Assembly: GCF_027497175.1 (NCBI RefSeq)
Contig: NZ_CP114901.1
Span: 4,464,001 to 4,528,000 of the forward strand
Length of the DNA stretch: 64,000 bases
Direction of reading: 5' to 3'
Source of the DNA: Verrucosispora sp. WMMD573
GTDB taxonomy: Bacteria > Actinomycetota > Actinomycetes > Mycobacteriales > Micromonosporaceae
This document shows, in pieces, positions 9,675 through 19,985 of the stretch (its first letter is position 1; each line of letters starts with the position of its first letter). The notes beneath the pieces are model-generated. The model saw only the letters and a list, made by a program, of their open reading frames with translations, did no database searches and was not told where the DNA came from. Position numbers and translations under genes: made by a program.

Positions 9675-10363
9675 ACGTCGAAGTGAGCCGACAGATCAGC
9701 GAGTTGCGCGAGAGCGTGGCCCGGCTGCACGGCGAGCTGACCCGGTACGGTCTGGTCGCCTGGACGGCCGGCAACGTCTCCGCCCGGGTACCCGGCCACG
9801 AGCTGATGGTGATCAAGCCGAGCGGCGTCGACTACGACGACCTGTCGGCCGACAACATGGTGCTCTGCGACCTCGACGGCGTGCCCGTCGAGGGGGAACT
9901 CTCGCCGTCGAGCGACACCGCGGCGCACGCCTATGTCTACCGCGCCATTCCCGAGGTGGGCGGTGTCGTGCACACCCACAGCACGTACGCCACCGCCTGG
10001 GCGGCGCGGGGTGAGTCGATCCCGTGCCACCTGACCGCGCAGGCCGACGAGTTCGGCGGGGAGATCCCCGTGGGTCCGTTCGCCCTGATCGGCGGCGACG
10101 ACATCGGCAAGGGGATCGTCAGCACCCTCACCGGGCACCGTTCGCCCGCGGTGCTGATGCGCAACCACGGCGTCTTCACCATCGGGCGCAACGCCCGGGC
10201 CGCGGTCAAGGCCGCGGTGATGTGTGAGGACGTCGCCCGAACCGCGCACCTGGCGCGCGCGCTCGGGCAACCGGTGCCGATGGCGCAGGCCGACATCGAC
10301 GCCCTCTACGACCGCTACCAGAACGTCTACGGCCAACGTTCTTCGCCTCCGGCGAACTCCTGA
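9671..10363 (+). CDS. araD: L-ribulose-5-phosphate 4-epimerase
   Basis: 230 residues, full length for the class II aldolase/AraD family, converting L-ribulose-5-phosphate to D-xylulose-5-phosphate by retro-aldol chemistry. Signature segments: TAGNVSAR and KPSGVDYDDL (phosphate and substrate loop), the metal histidines in VVHTHSTYATAWA, and MRNHGVFTIG with the third histidine. It starts on GTG with a 4-nt overlap with araB, so the two are translationally coupled. A long open frame running through araB into this gene is an artefact of the overlap. Confidence 0.95.
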   Translation: MNVEVSRQISELRESVARLHGELTRYGLVAWTAGNVSARVPGHELMVIKPSGVDYDDLSADNMVLCDLDGVPVEGELSPSSDTAAHAYVYRAIPEVGGVVHTHSTYATAWAARGESIPCHLTAQADEFGGEIPVGPFALIGGDDIGKGIVSTLTGHRSPAVLMRNHGVFTIGRNARAAVKAAVMCEDVARTAHLARALGQPVPMAQADIDALYDRYQNVYGQRSSPPANS

Positions 10364-10483
10364 CCGCCCGATGATCCGGGTTGCCTGGCACCACCTGACG
10401 CACAGATTCCGCACCACCAGCGCTGGCTGCTCGTGCACCTCTGCGGCCCGCGTGGTCAACCGCACCCCACCCGAGGAGATCCG

Positions 10484-11485
10484 ATGAGGAACATGCGAAT
10501 GCCCATGGCGCGTCGGCGCGCCATCGCGGTCGTCGCCGCCGTGCTGCTCGCCGGCGGCGTGGCAGCCTGCGGCAACAGCGACACCGGCGGCGGCGACGGC
10601 GACGACGGCAAGCTCGTCCTGGGCTTCTCCCAGGTCGGCGCGGAGAGCGGCTGGCGTACGGCCAACACCAACTCCATCAAGGAGGCGGCGGCCGAAGCCG
10701 GCATCGAGCTGAAGTTCGACGACGCGCAGCAGAAGCAGGAAAACCAGATCAAGGCCATCCGCAACTACATCCAGCAGAAGGTCGACGTGATCGCCTTCTC
10801 GCCGGTGGTGGAGTCGGGCTGGGACACGGTGCTCAAGGAGGCCAAGGACGCCGGCATCCCGGTCATCCTGACCGACCGGGCGGTGGACTCCGCCGACAAG
10901 TCGCTCTACAAGACCTTCCTCGGCTCGGACTTCGTCAAGGAGGGCCGGCTCTCCGGTGAGTGGCTGGTGGAGAACAAGAAGGACGCGACCGGCGACGTGA
11001 ACATCGTCGAGTTGCAGGGCACCACCGGCTCGGCCCCGGCCAACGACCGGAAGAAGGGCTTCGCCGAGGCGATCGCGGCCGACCCCAAGCTGAAGGTCAT
11101 CGCTTCCCAGTCCGGCGACTTCACCCGTGCGGGCGGCAAGCAGGTGATGGAGCAGTTCCTGAAGGCTCACCCGAAGATCGACGTGCTCTTCGCGCACAAC
11201 GACGACATGGGTCTGGGCGCGCTGGAGGCGATCACCGCAGCGGGCAAGGAGCCCGGCAAGGACATCACCATCATCACCATCGACGCGGTCAAGGACGGTA
11301 TGCAGGCCCTGGCCGACGGCAAGTTCAACTTCATCGCGGAGTGCAGCCCGCTGCTCGGCCCACAGCTGATGGACCTCGCGAAGAAGGTGGACGCCGGCGA
11401 GGAGGTGCCGCCGCGGATCGAGACCGAGGAGACCACCTTCACCCAGGAGCAGGCCAAGGAGGCCCTGCCCAACCGCAAGTACTGA
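10484..11485 (+). CDS. Sugar ABC transporter substrate-binding lipoprotein (YtfQ-like)
   Basis: 333 residues from ATG 10484, preceded by GAGGAG at five-base spacing. Signal peptide with lipobox (GGVAAC). The mature sequence LVLGFSQVGAESGWRTANTNSIKEAA is the diagnostic N terminus of YtfQ, the galactofuranose receptor, and of related arabinose/arabinofuranose receptors; IAFSPVVESGWDTVL and PVILTDRAVD follow. Its position inside an ara operon makes L-arabinose (possibly the furanose form or short arabino-oligosaccharides) the likeliest ligand, an inference from context. A hairpin separates it from ytfR. Confidence 0.9.
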   Translation: MRNMRMPMARRRAIAVVAAVLLAGGVAACGNSDTGGGDGDDGKLVLGFSQVGAESGWRTANTNSIKEAAAEAGIELKFDDAQQKQENQIKAIRNYIQQKVDVIAFSPVVESGWDTVLKEAKDAGIPVILTDRAVDSADKSLYKTFLGSDFVKEGRLSGEWLVENKKDATGDVNIVELQGTTGSAPANDRKKGFAEAIAADPKLKVIASQSGDFTRAGGKQVMEQFLKAHPKIDVLFAHNDDMGLGALEAITAAGKEPGKDITIITIDAVKDGMQALADGKFNFIAECSPLLGPQLMDLAKKVDAGEEVPPRIETEETTFTQEQAKEALPNRKY

Positions 11486-11571
11486 TGACGCAGAGGGCCG
11501 CCGCACCGACGTGGCGGCCCCGCCGCGTCGCCCATTCCGACGGACTGGGCGTCCGGCCCGACGTCCCACGC

Positions 11572-11607
11572 CACGCCGCCCGGCCGGCCCGCTGGCCGGG
11601 CGGCGTG
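11572..11607 (+). terminator. Intercistronic hairpin between binding protein and ytfR
   Basis: A perfect 14-bp stem, CACGCCGCCCGGCC (11572-11585) with GGCCGGGCGGCGTG (11594-11607), loop of 8. Downstream genes are probably reached by read-through, which would favour the binding protein. Confidence 0.65.
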
Positions 11608-11659
11608 CCGGGACCACTGGCCCTTCCGCGCCGATAGAATTTAGAAGAGGATCGATGGG

Positions 11660-13197
<1,538 letters not shown>

Positions 13198-13201
<4 letters not shown>

Positions 13202-14271
13202 GCGACGCCGGGAACCGCTTCCGTACGATGCTCGGCCACCGGCTGTTCTGGCCGGTCGCTGTGCTCGTGGTCATGTTGGCGGCCAACACCATCTACCGTC
13301 CGGGGTTCCTGGCCATCGAGGTCAACAACGGGCACCTGTACGGCACCCCGATCGACATCCTGCGGTTGAGCGCTCCGCTGATCCTGGTCGCGCTGGGGAT
13401 GACCCTTGTCATCTCCACCGGCGGCATCGACCTGTCGGTCGGCTCGACCTGCGCGATCAGTGGCGCCATCGCCTGTCTCTACATCAGCCGGGCGCCCGAC
13501 CAGGACAATCTGGTCACCGTGCTGACCGCGCTCGCGATGGCACTCGGGGTCGCGCTGGTGCTCGGTGCCTGGAACGGGGTCCTGGTCTCCGTCATCGGCA
13601 TCCAACCGATCATCGCCACCCTGATCCTGATGGTGGCCGGCCGGGGTCTCGCACAGCTGATCGCCGAGGGCCAGATCATCACCATCAACTCCGGTCCGTA
13701 CCGGGCGATCGGGCTGGGGCACCTGTTGACCCTGCCTCTGGCGATCTTCATCGCGTTGGCCGCGGCCCTGCTCGTCGCGGCGTTCACCCGCCGTACCGCG
13801 CTCGGCATGATCGTCGAGTCGGTGGGTGGCAACCGGGAGGCCAGCCGACTGGCGGGCATCCGGTCCGGTCGGGTGGTCTTCCTCGTCTACGTGGTGAGCG
13901 CCGTCTGCGCCGCGATCGCCGGGTTCATGATGACCGCCAACGTCTCAAGCGCCGACGGCAACAACACCGGCCTGTGGGTGGAGTTGGACGCGATCCTCGC
14001 GGTCGTGATCGGCGGTACCTCGCTCGCCGGTGGCCGGTTCTACCTCGGCGGCACCATCCTCGGCGCCCTGATCATCCAGACCCTCACCACCACGGTGTAC
14101 GCCATGAACATCTCACCCCAGACGGCACTGCTGTTCAAGGCGGTCGTCGTCATTGCCGTCTGCCTCATCCAGGCGCCGGCCTTCCGGGCGAAGTTCCGCC
14201 GTCGACGGCCCGGGACACCGCCGCCGCCCCAGTCGTCTCCGCAGCGGCAGAAGGAGCAGGTGCCGGCATGA
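13198..14271 (+). CDS. ytfT: Sugar ABC transporter permease (YtfT type)
   Basis: 357 residues, multi-pass membrane protein of the BPD_transp_2/RbsC-like family: LILVALGMTLVISTGGIDLSVGSTCAISGA near residue 70 and DAILAVVIGGTSLAGGRFYLGG near 270. Overlaps ytfR by ATGA. The last codons, ending GCATGA, lie inside a short direct repeat that also supplies the start of yjfF, so the two permease genes were probably once overlapped by 4 nt and have been pushed apart by a small insertion. Confidence 0.92.
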
Positions 14272-14353
14272 GTGAGCGTCAGCGAGCGAATCGTCAGTTC
14301 AGGGTGTTGGTGCCTCATGGCGGCACGGAGCGGAGCGGAGTGCCGGCATGAGT
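14261..14353 (+). repeat. 80-bp insertion flanked by 13-bp direct repeats
   Basis: TGCCGGCATGAGT occurs at 14261-14273 and again at 14341-14353. Deleting one repeat plus the material between would recreate a direct ATGA overlap between ytfT and yjfF, like the other junctions of this operon. The inserted part, beginning GTGAGCGTCAGCGAGCGAA and ending in repeated CGGAG, looks like a dispersed intergenic element and reads through as MSERQRAN in one frame. It leaves both reading frames intact, and its end provides GGAG seven bases before the yjfF ATG. Confidence 0.65.
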
Positions 14354-15337
14354 AGTCTCTCGATCTCCACCGGCCCGGGTTGGGCCAAGCTGCCTCGGCG
14401 GCACATGCCGGTGCTGGCGACGTTGGCGCTGCTGCTGGTGATGTACGGCATCGGTGTGTCCCAGTACCGGGCCTTCTCGAACATCCAGGTGGTCTTCAAC
14501 GTCTTCATCGATAACGGTTTCCTGCTCGTCATCGCGGTCGGGATGACCTTCGTGATCCTCACCGGCGGTATCGACCTGTCGGTCGGCTCGGTGGCGGCGA
14601 TGACCGCGATGGTCTCGGCCTGGTTGCTGCAATCCGGCCTGCCCGCGTTGCTGGTGCTGGTGATCGCTCTGCTGATCGGGCCGACGCTCGGGTTCCTGAT
14701 GGGCTGCGCGATCCATTTCTTCGACATCCAGCCCTTCATCGTCACCCTGGCCGGGATGTTCTTCGCCCGTGGCATGTGCACGTTCATCAGCAACGCGTCG
14801 ATTCCGATCACCGACGGGTTCTGGACCACGATGTCGCAGCACCGGATCGGCGATCCCCGGGGCAACTTCGTCTCGATCAGCGTGCTTGTCGCGTTCGCGG
14901 TGGTCCTGATCGCCGCGTACGTGCTGGCGTACACGCGACTGGGACGCAACGTCTACGCGATCGGCGGCAACCCGCAGTCGGCGCTGTTGATGGGGCTGCC
15001 GGTGGGCCGGACCCGGATCGCGGTCTACACCATCAGTGGCCTGTGCGCGGCGATCGGCGGGATCCTGCTGTCCTTCTACACGCTGTCCGGTGCCCCGTTG
15101 ATCGCCATCGGGATGGAACTCGACGTGATCGCGGCCGTGGTCATCGGTGGCACGGTGCTCACCGGTGGCTCGGGGTACATCTTCGGCACGGTGCTCGGTG
15201 TGCTGGTACTCGGCGTGATCCAGACCTTGATCACCTTCGACGGCAGCCTCAACTCCTGGTGGACCAAGATCGTGATCGGAGGCCTGCTCTTCGCGTTCAT
15301 CCTGCTCCAGCGCCTCATCGGCATCCGCTACAAGTGA
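14348..15337 (+). CDS. yjfF: Sugar ABC transporter permease (YjfF type)
   Basis: 329 residues. Membrane permease of the same superfamily as YtfT but distinct: [52 protein letters not shown] and ELDVIAAVVIGGTVLTGGSGYIFG are YjfF-like. Together with YtfT it would form the heterodimeric channel. The start uses a Shine-Dalgarno motif delivered by the preceding 80-bp insert. Confidence 0.9.
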   Translation: MSSLSISTGPGWAKLPRRHMPVLATLALLLVMYGIGVSQYRAFSNIQVVFNVFIDNGFLLVIAVGMTFVILTGGIDLSVGSVAAMTAMVSAWLLQSGLPALLVLVIALLIGPTLGFLMGCAIHFFDIQPFIVTLAGMFFARGMCTFISNASIPITDGFWTTMSQHRIGDPRGNFVSISVLVAFAVVLIAAYVLAYTRLGRNVYAIGGNPQSALLMGLPVGRTRIAVYTISGLCAAIGGILLSFYTLSGAPLIAIGMELDVIAAVVIGGTVLTGGSGYIFGTVLGVLVLGVIQTLITFDGSLNSWWTKIVIGGLLFAFILLQRLIGIRYK

Positions 15338-15364
15338 CCGCCCCTCTCGCGGAAGGCAACTCCC

Positions 15365-16867
15365 ATGGCAACACACCCTGAACCCGAGGTCTGGTTCCTC
15401 ACCGGAAGCCAGGCAATGTACGGCGAGGACACGCTCCGGCAGGTGGCCGACCAGTCCCGTCAGATCGCCGCTCTGCTCGACGAATCGCCGCACATTCCCG
15501 CCCGGGTGGTCTGGAAGCCGGTCCTGACCACCAGCGCCGACATCCTGCGGACCTGCCGGGATGCCGCGTCGCAGGGGGCGGTCGGGGTGATCGCCTGGAT
15601 GCACACCTTCTCGCCAGCGAAGATGTGGATCTCGGGCCTGGACGCGTTGCAGACGCCGCTGCTGCATCTGCACACCCAGGCCAACGTCCTGCTGCCGTGG
15701 GACGAGATCGACATGGATTTCATGAACCTCAACCAGGCCGCGCACGGCGACCGGGAGTTCGGGTACATCCAGACCCGGCTCGGGGTGGCCCGCAAGACGG
15801 TCGCCGGGCACGTCTCCGATCCCCGCGTGGTCTCCCGGGTCGGTGCCTGGACCCGGGCGGCGATCGGCTGGTCGGCCATGCGTTCGCTGCGGCTGGCGCG
15901 ATTCGGCGACAACATGCGCGACGTGGCCGTCACCGAGGGGGACAAGGTCGAGGCGGAGCTGCGCTTCGGCGTCTCGGTGAACACCTACGGGGTCAACGAC
16001 CTGGTGCGGGTGGTCGACGAGGTGGCCGAGGCGCAGATCGACGACCTGGTCAAGGAGTACGACGACACCTTCCGGGTCGCCGCCGAGCTACGGCCCGGCG
16101 GTGAGCGGCACGATTCGCTGCGGTATGCCGCCCGGCTCGAACTGGGGCTGCGTACCTTCCTGGACGCCGGTGGCTTCCGCGCCTTCACCACCAACTTCGA
16201 GGACCTGGGCGGGCTGCGTCAACTGCCCGGCATCGCGGTGCAGCGACTCATGGCCGACGGCTACGGCTTCGGTGGTGAGGGGGACTGGAAAACCTCGGTG
16301 CTGGTGCACACCCTCAAGGCGATGGCCGTCGGCACCGAGGGTGGCACCTCGTTCATGGAGGACTACACCTACGACCTCACCCCGGGCGAGGAACTGGTGC
16401 TCGGTGCCCACATGCTCGAGGTGTGTCCCTCGATCGCCGGGGACGTACCGAACGTGGAGATCCATCCGCTGAGCATCGGCGGTCGCGAGGACCCGGTCCG
16501 GCTGGTCTTCGACGCCGCGCCGGGGCCGGCGGTGGTGCTCGGCCTGGCGGACATGGGCGAGCGTTTCCGGCTGGTGGCCAACGAGGTCGACGTGGTCTCC
16601 CCACCGCAACCACTGCGTCGGTTGCCGGTCGCCCGGGCGGTATGGCGGCCGCAACCGCACCTGCCCGGCTCCGCCGAAGCGTGGATCACCGCGGGTGCCC
16701 CCCACCACACCGTGCTGTCCCAGGCGCTGGGCGTGGAGGAGTTGCACGACCTCGCCGAGATGAGCCGTACCGAACTCGTCGTCATCGACGCCGACACCGA
16801 TCCCCGGCGGTTCGCCGACGAGCTGCGCTGGAACCAGGCGTACTACCGGCTCGCGCGGGGGTTCTGA
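15365..16867 (+). CDS. araA: L-arabinose isomerase
   Basis: 500 residues, the standard AraA length; interconverts L-arabinose and L-ribulose using Mn2+. Begins [25 protein letters not shown], the family N terminus. Metal and catalytic positions are recognisable in [17 protein letters not shown] (Glu), SFMEDYTYD (Glu), [13 protein letters not shown] (His) and the C-terminal GAPHHTV (His). GGAAGG precedes the ATG by eight bases. Last gene of the araBD-ytfQRT-yjfF-araA unit; a terminator follows. All three ara enzymes are therefore under operator 2. Confidence 0.95.
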   Translation: MATHPEPEVWFLTGSQAMYGEDTLRQVADQSRQIAALLDESPHIPARVVWKPVLTTSADILRTCRDAASQGAVGVIAWMHTFSPAKMWISGLDALQTPLLHLHTQANVLLPWDEIDMDFMNLNQAAHGDREFGYIQTRLGVARKTVAGHVSDPRVVSRVGAWTRAAIGWSAMRSLRLARFGDNMRDVAVTEGDKVEAELRFGVSVNTYGVNDLVRVVDEVAEAQIDDLVKEYDDTFRVAAELRPGGERHDSLRYAARLELGLRTFLDAGGFRAFTTNFEDLGGLRQLPGIAVQRLMADGYGFGGEGDWKTSVLVHTLKAMAVGTEGGTSFMEDYTYDLTPGEELVLGAHMLEVCPSIAGDVPNVEIHPLSIGGREDPVRLVFDAAPGPAVVLGLADMGERFRLVANEVDVVSPPQPLRRLPVARAVWRPQPHLPGSAEAWITAGAPHHTVLSQALGVEELHDLAEMSRTELVVIDADTDPRRFADELRWNQAYYRLARGF

Positions 16868-16949
16868 CCGCCATCCGGTGCTGGCGTTGCCGACGGCCGG
16901 AGGGGCCGCGTACGCCATGCCAGCGACTGCCCGCGCCTGCGCGTGGCAG

Positions 16950-16987
16950 GGTCCCCGGCCGGTGCGCCACCCCGTCGGCCGGGGACC
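16950..16987 (+). terminator. Terminator after araA
   Basis: Perfect 12-bp stem GGTCCCCGGCCG (16950-16961) / CGGCCGGGGACC (16976-16987), 14-base loop. Confidence 0.6.
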
Positions 16988-17032
16988 GCGAGCAGGTTGC
17001 TGCGAGCCGTACGGCGTCGTCGATGTTACGTC

Positions 17033-17061
17033 TTGACGAAGGCCGTGTTATCGCTCACAGT
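17033..17061 (+). promoter_or_regulatory. Promoter with LacI-type operator 3 (GH43 gene)
   Basis: TTGACG (17033-17038) with operator TGTTATCGCTCACA (17046-17059) placed as in operators 1 and 2; the poorly conserved -10 would be CACAGT (17056-17061). The rest of the 380-base gap holds only the araA terminator and operator 4. Confidence 0.7.
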
Positions 17062-17156
17062 CATAACGAAGACGGACGATATCTGTGGGCGTCCGGGACG
17101 CGCCACATCGCTCCGAAGCTGGTGGTCACCTGACTTCTCCCTGGGCAGAGCGGCCA

Positions 17157-17170
17157 TGTTAGCGATCACA
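17157..17170 (+). promoter_or_regulatory. LacI-type operator 4
   Basis: TGTTAGCGATCACA, 111 bp centre to centre from operator 3 and 77 bp before the GH43 start codon. The pair could act by looping or as a roadblock. This is the only gene here with two sites. Confidence 0.7.
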
Positions 17171-17247
17171 CTCTGCACCGGATTGGCGACGGCGTGGGCC
17201 GCAGAGGGACCGTCCTGTTCGTTCTGCTCACATCCCGAAGGAGAATC

Positions 17248-19344
17248 ATGATTGCCAATGGTGAGGTCCCACGGACCGCGCCGGGCCGGCGCGGCTGGCT
17301 GTCGCGCGCGGCGGCCATCCTGGCGGCGATGGTGGTGGGCGGCTCGCTCGCCGCGGTGGCGCCATCGCCCGCGGCCGCGGCCACGGTGGACACCAACGCC
17401 TGGTACGTGCTGGTCAATCGAAACAGCGGTAAGGCGCTCGACGTCTACAACATGGCCACCAACGACGGAGCGCGGATCACCCAGTGGGCGCGCAACGACG
17501 GCGCGTGGCAGCAGTGGCAGTTCGTCGACTCCGGCGGCGGCTACTACCGGCTGCGCTCGCGGCACTCCGGCAAGGTGCTCGACGTCTACAACTTCTCCAC
17601 GGCCAACGGTGCGTCGATCGTGCAGTGGAGCGACCACAACGGAACCAACCAGCAGTTCCGGCTGGCCGACTCGGCGGGTGGTCACGTCCGGCTGATCAAC
17701 CGCAACTCCAACAAGGTGATGGAAGTGCAGAACGCCTCGACCGCCGACGGCGGCAACATCGTGCAGTACGACGACTGGGGCGGCGCCAACCAGCAGTGGC
17801 AACTGGTCCAGGTCGGCAACGGCGGCACCCCCACCGACCCGCCCCCCGGCGGCAGCTTCACCAACCCGGTCGTCTGGCAGGACTTCGCCGACGTCGAGGT
17901 CATCCGGGTCGGCGAGGTGTACTACATGACCGCCTCCACCATGCACTACTCGCCCGGCGCCCCGATCCTGCGCTCGTACGACCTGGTGAACTGGGAGTTC
18001 GCCGGGCACTCCGTACCCCGTCTGGACTTCGGCACCAAGTACGACCTGCCCGCCGGACAACAGGCGTACGTGGAGGGCATCTGGGCCTCCACGCTGAACT
18101 ACCGGCCGAGCAACCAGACCTACTACTGGGCCGGATGCATCAACTTCGCCCAGACCCACATCTACACCGCGACGGCCGTCGACGGTACCTGGAGCCGGCA
18201 CGCGACCCTGCCGCAGTGCTACTACGACGCCGGGATGCTGATCGACGACAACGACACCATGTACGTCGCGTACGGCAACGGCACCATCAGCGTGGCTCAG
18301 CTCTCCGCCGACGGGCGCAGCCAGGTCCGGGCCCAGCAGGTGTACCAGACCCCGTCGAGCATCGGCACCCTGGAGGGGGCGCGCTTCTACAAGCGCAACG
18401 GCGCGTACTACATCTGGCTGACCCGCCCGGCCAACGGCCAGTACGTGCTCAAGTCCACGAACGGTCCCTTCGGCCCGTACGAGCAGCGCCAGGTGCTGCT
18501 CGACATGCGGGGTCCGATCTCCGGCGGCGGGGTGCCCCACCAGGGCGGGCTGGTGCAGCTGCCGAATGGTTCCTGGTACTACATGGCCTTCACCGACGCG
18601 TACCCCGGTGGCCGGATGCCGACTCTCGCGCCGATCACCTGGACCGCTGACGGTTGGCCGCAGGTGCAGACGGTCAACGGCGCCTGGGGGGTCAACTACC
18701 CGAACCCGCTGCCCCTGCGCCCGGTCAAGCCGCTCACCGGCGTCGACACGTTCGCCGGCACCACCCTCGGCCCGCGGTACGAGTGGAACCACAACCCCGA
18801 CAACAGCCGGTGGTCGGTGAACAACGGGCTGCGGTTGCAGACCGCGACCGTGACCAACGACCTCTACCGGGCACGGAACACGATCACCCACCGCATCCAG
18901 GGACCGACCTCGACCGGAACGGTCGAGATCGACTACTCGACGATGCGTGACGGTGATCGCACCGGCCTGGCCATGCTGCGCGACGTCTCCGCGTGGATCG
19001 GCGTACGGCGGGACAACGGCGCCACCCGGGTGGTCATGACCAACGGGCTGAACATGAACAGCGACTGGGACACCAGCAGCACCGGCAGCGAGATCGCCAG
19101 CGCCGCGGTCTCCGGTGGGCGGATCTGGCTGCGGGCAAACGCCGACATCCGGCCCGGTTCCGGTCGGCAGGCGCGTTTCTCCTACAGCACCGACGGGGTC
19201 ACCTTCGTCCCGCTGGGCACCGCCCTGACGCTCAACAACAGCTGGAGGTTCTTCATGGGTTACCGGTTCGCCATCTTCAACTACGCCACCCAGGCGTTGG
19301 GCGGATCGGTGACGGTGCGCCGTTTCGAGTTGGCCACGCCATGA
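17248..19344 (+). CDS. Secreted GH43 arabinosidase/xylosidase with N-terminal ricin-type lectin
   Basis: 698 residues from ATG 17248 (AAGGAG upstream; an earlier in-frame start lacks a ribosome site). Signal peptide about 1-45 ending PSPAAAA. A ricin-B/CBM13-like domain (about 49-190) has three repeats with QQWQFV, NQQFRL and NQQWQL. The GH43 five-bladed domain runs from about 202 to 490: base aspartate in DFADVEVIRVGEVYYM, modulating aspartate in YYDAGMLIDDNDT, acid glutamate in TLEGARFYKRNGAYYIW. A beta-sandwich C-terminal domain (about 495-698) resembles that of GH43 beta-xylosidases. Likely releases arabinose or xylose from polysaccharide outside the cell. Two LacI operators tie it to arabinose control. 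Confidence 0.88.
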   Translation: MIANGEVPRTAPGRRGWLSRAAAILAAMVVGGSLAAVAPSPAAAATVDTNAWYVLVNRNSGKALDVYNMATNDGARITQWARNDGAWQQWQFVDSGGGYYRLRSRHSGKVLDVYNFSTANGASIVQWSDHNGTNQQFRLADSAGGHVRLINRNSNKVMEVQNASTADGGNIVQYDDWGGANQQWQLVQVGNGGTPTDPPPGGSFTNPVVWQDFADVEVIRVGEVYYMTASTMHYSPGAPILRSYDLVNWEFAGHSVPRLDFGTKYDLPAGQQAYVEGIWASTLNYRPSNQTYYWAGCINFAQTHIYTATAVDGTWSRHATLPQCYYDAGMLIDDNDTMYVAYGNGTISVAQLSADGRSQVRAQQVYQTPSSIGTLEGARFYKRNGAYYIWLTRPANGQYVLKSTNGPFGPYEQRQVLLDMRGPISGGGVPHQGGLVQLPNGSWYYMAFTDAYPGGRMPTLAPITWTADGWPQVQTVNGAWGVNYPNPLPLRPVKPLTGVDTFAGTTLGPRYEWNHNPDNSRWSVNNGLRLQTATVTNDLYRARNTITHRIQGPTSTGTVEIDYSTMRDGDRTGLAMLRDVSAWIGVRRDNGATRVVMTNGLNMNSDWDTSSTGSEIASAAVSGGRIWLRANADIRPGSGRQARFSYSTDGVTFVPLGTALTLNNSWRFFMGYRFAIFNYATQALGGSVTVRRFELATP

Positions 19345-19357
19345 GATGACGGTTGAC

Positions 19358-19386
19358 CGGTCCGGCACCGTACCGATGCCGGACCG
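19358..19386 (+). terminator. Terminator after GH43 gene
   Basis: 10-bp stem CGGTCCGGCA/TGCCGGACCG with a 9-base loop. A second hairpin follows at 19406-19442 (GGGCCTG/CAGGCCC with an inner GC stem). Confidence 0.6.
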
Positions 19387-19547
19387 TTCGACACCCACAG
19401 AGACCGGGCCTGTCGCCCACCCGCCGAGCGGGCGGCAGGCCCCTCCTCCGGTCCGGCGATTGCCGCCGCCGGCAGCCGGGGGACATGCGGGTGCCGGGTG
19501 GGAGACATCCCCACCCGGCGCCCGTTCGGCCCGCAGCTACCTGCAGC

Positions 19548-19802
19548 TCAGGCGGCGCGGGACCGCTGCATGCTGGACGCGGAGCCGCACGTGCGCTGCT
19601 CCAGGGCGGCACCGGGAGCGGTGGATCCGCCGGTCACGTTCAGACACTTGTTGCTGTTGAGGTTGACCAGCTGGTGGTAGCCGTCAGCGGTCGATCGCCA
19701 GCTGACGACCTGGTTCAGGCCGTCGTGGCAGGTGCACCGGATGATCTGCGCCCCGTCGGCCGTGGAGACGTCGCGCACGTCGACGCATTTGCCGCTGTGC
19801 GG
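19548..19802 (-). pseudogene. Remnant of a ricin-lectin-domain secreted protein
   Basis: The minus strand encodes HSGKCVDVRDVSTADGA, then IIRCTCHDGLNQVVSW, LVNLNSNKCLNV and ALEQRTCG, ending at a TGA at 19548. These are two successive repeats of a ricin-B/CBM13 lectin. There is no start codon, signal peptide or catalytic domain upstream: the homology fades above about 19800 and the regulator promoter begins. It is best read as the tail of a lost glycosidase, consistent with the ricin-tailed enzymes on both sides. The canonical QxW motif is eroded (NQVVSW). Confidence 0.7.
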
Positions 19803-19841
19803 CGTACGCGGACGGCCCGGCGGCCACCGGGGCGGCTGCTG

Positions 19842-19867
19842 GCGCTAGACTGTGCGTGATCTAGCGC
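19842..19867 (+). promoter_or_regulatory. Probable lacI-family regulator promoter with inverted repeat
   Basis: GCGCTAGA (19842-19849) and TCTAGCGC (19860-19867) form an 8-bp inverted repeat with a 10-bp spacer. A plausible -10 box, TAGACT (19846-19851), lies within it. The arms differ from the 14-bp operators, so control by another factor is possible. Confidence 0.4.
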
Positions 19868-19985
19868 TCTCCACCCGGGACGGCACGGGCCGGCGTGGGC
19901 ACCGCGCGAGGGGATCTTTGTACCTGAGCCGTTCCAGTCATCGCCGACGGGCTGCGGCGAGCGACTGGATTGCGGGGAGTGTGAG

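Noticed and set aside
8342..10363. 673-codon plus-strand frame that looks like a fusion ending in AraD
   Set aside because: The first two thirds are a shadow of araB; the true araD starts at GTG 9671 with a 4-nt overlap.
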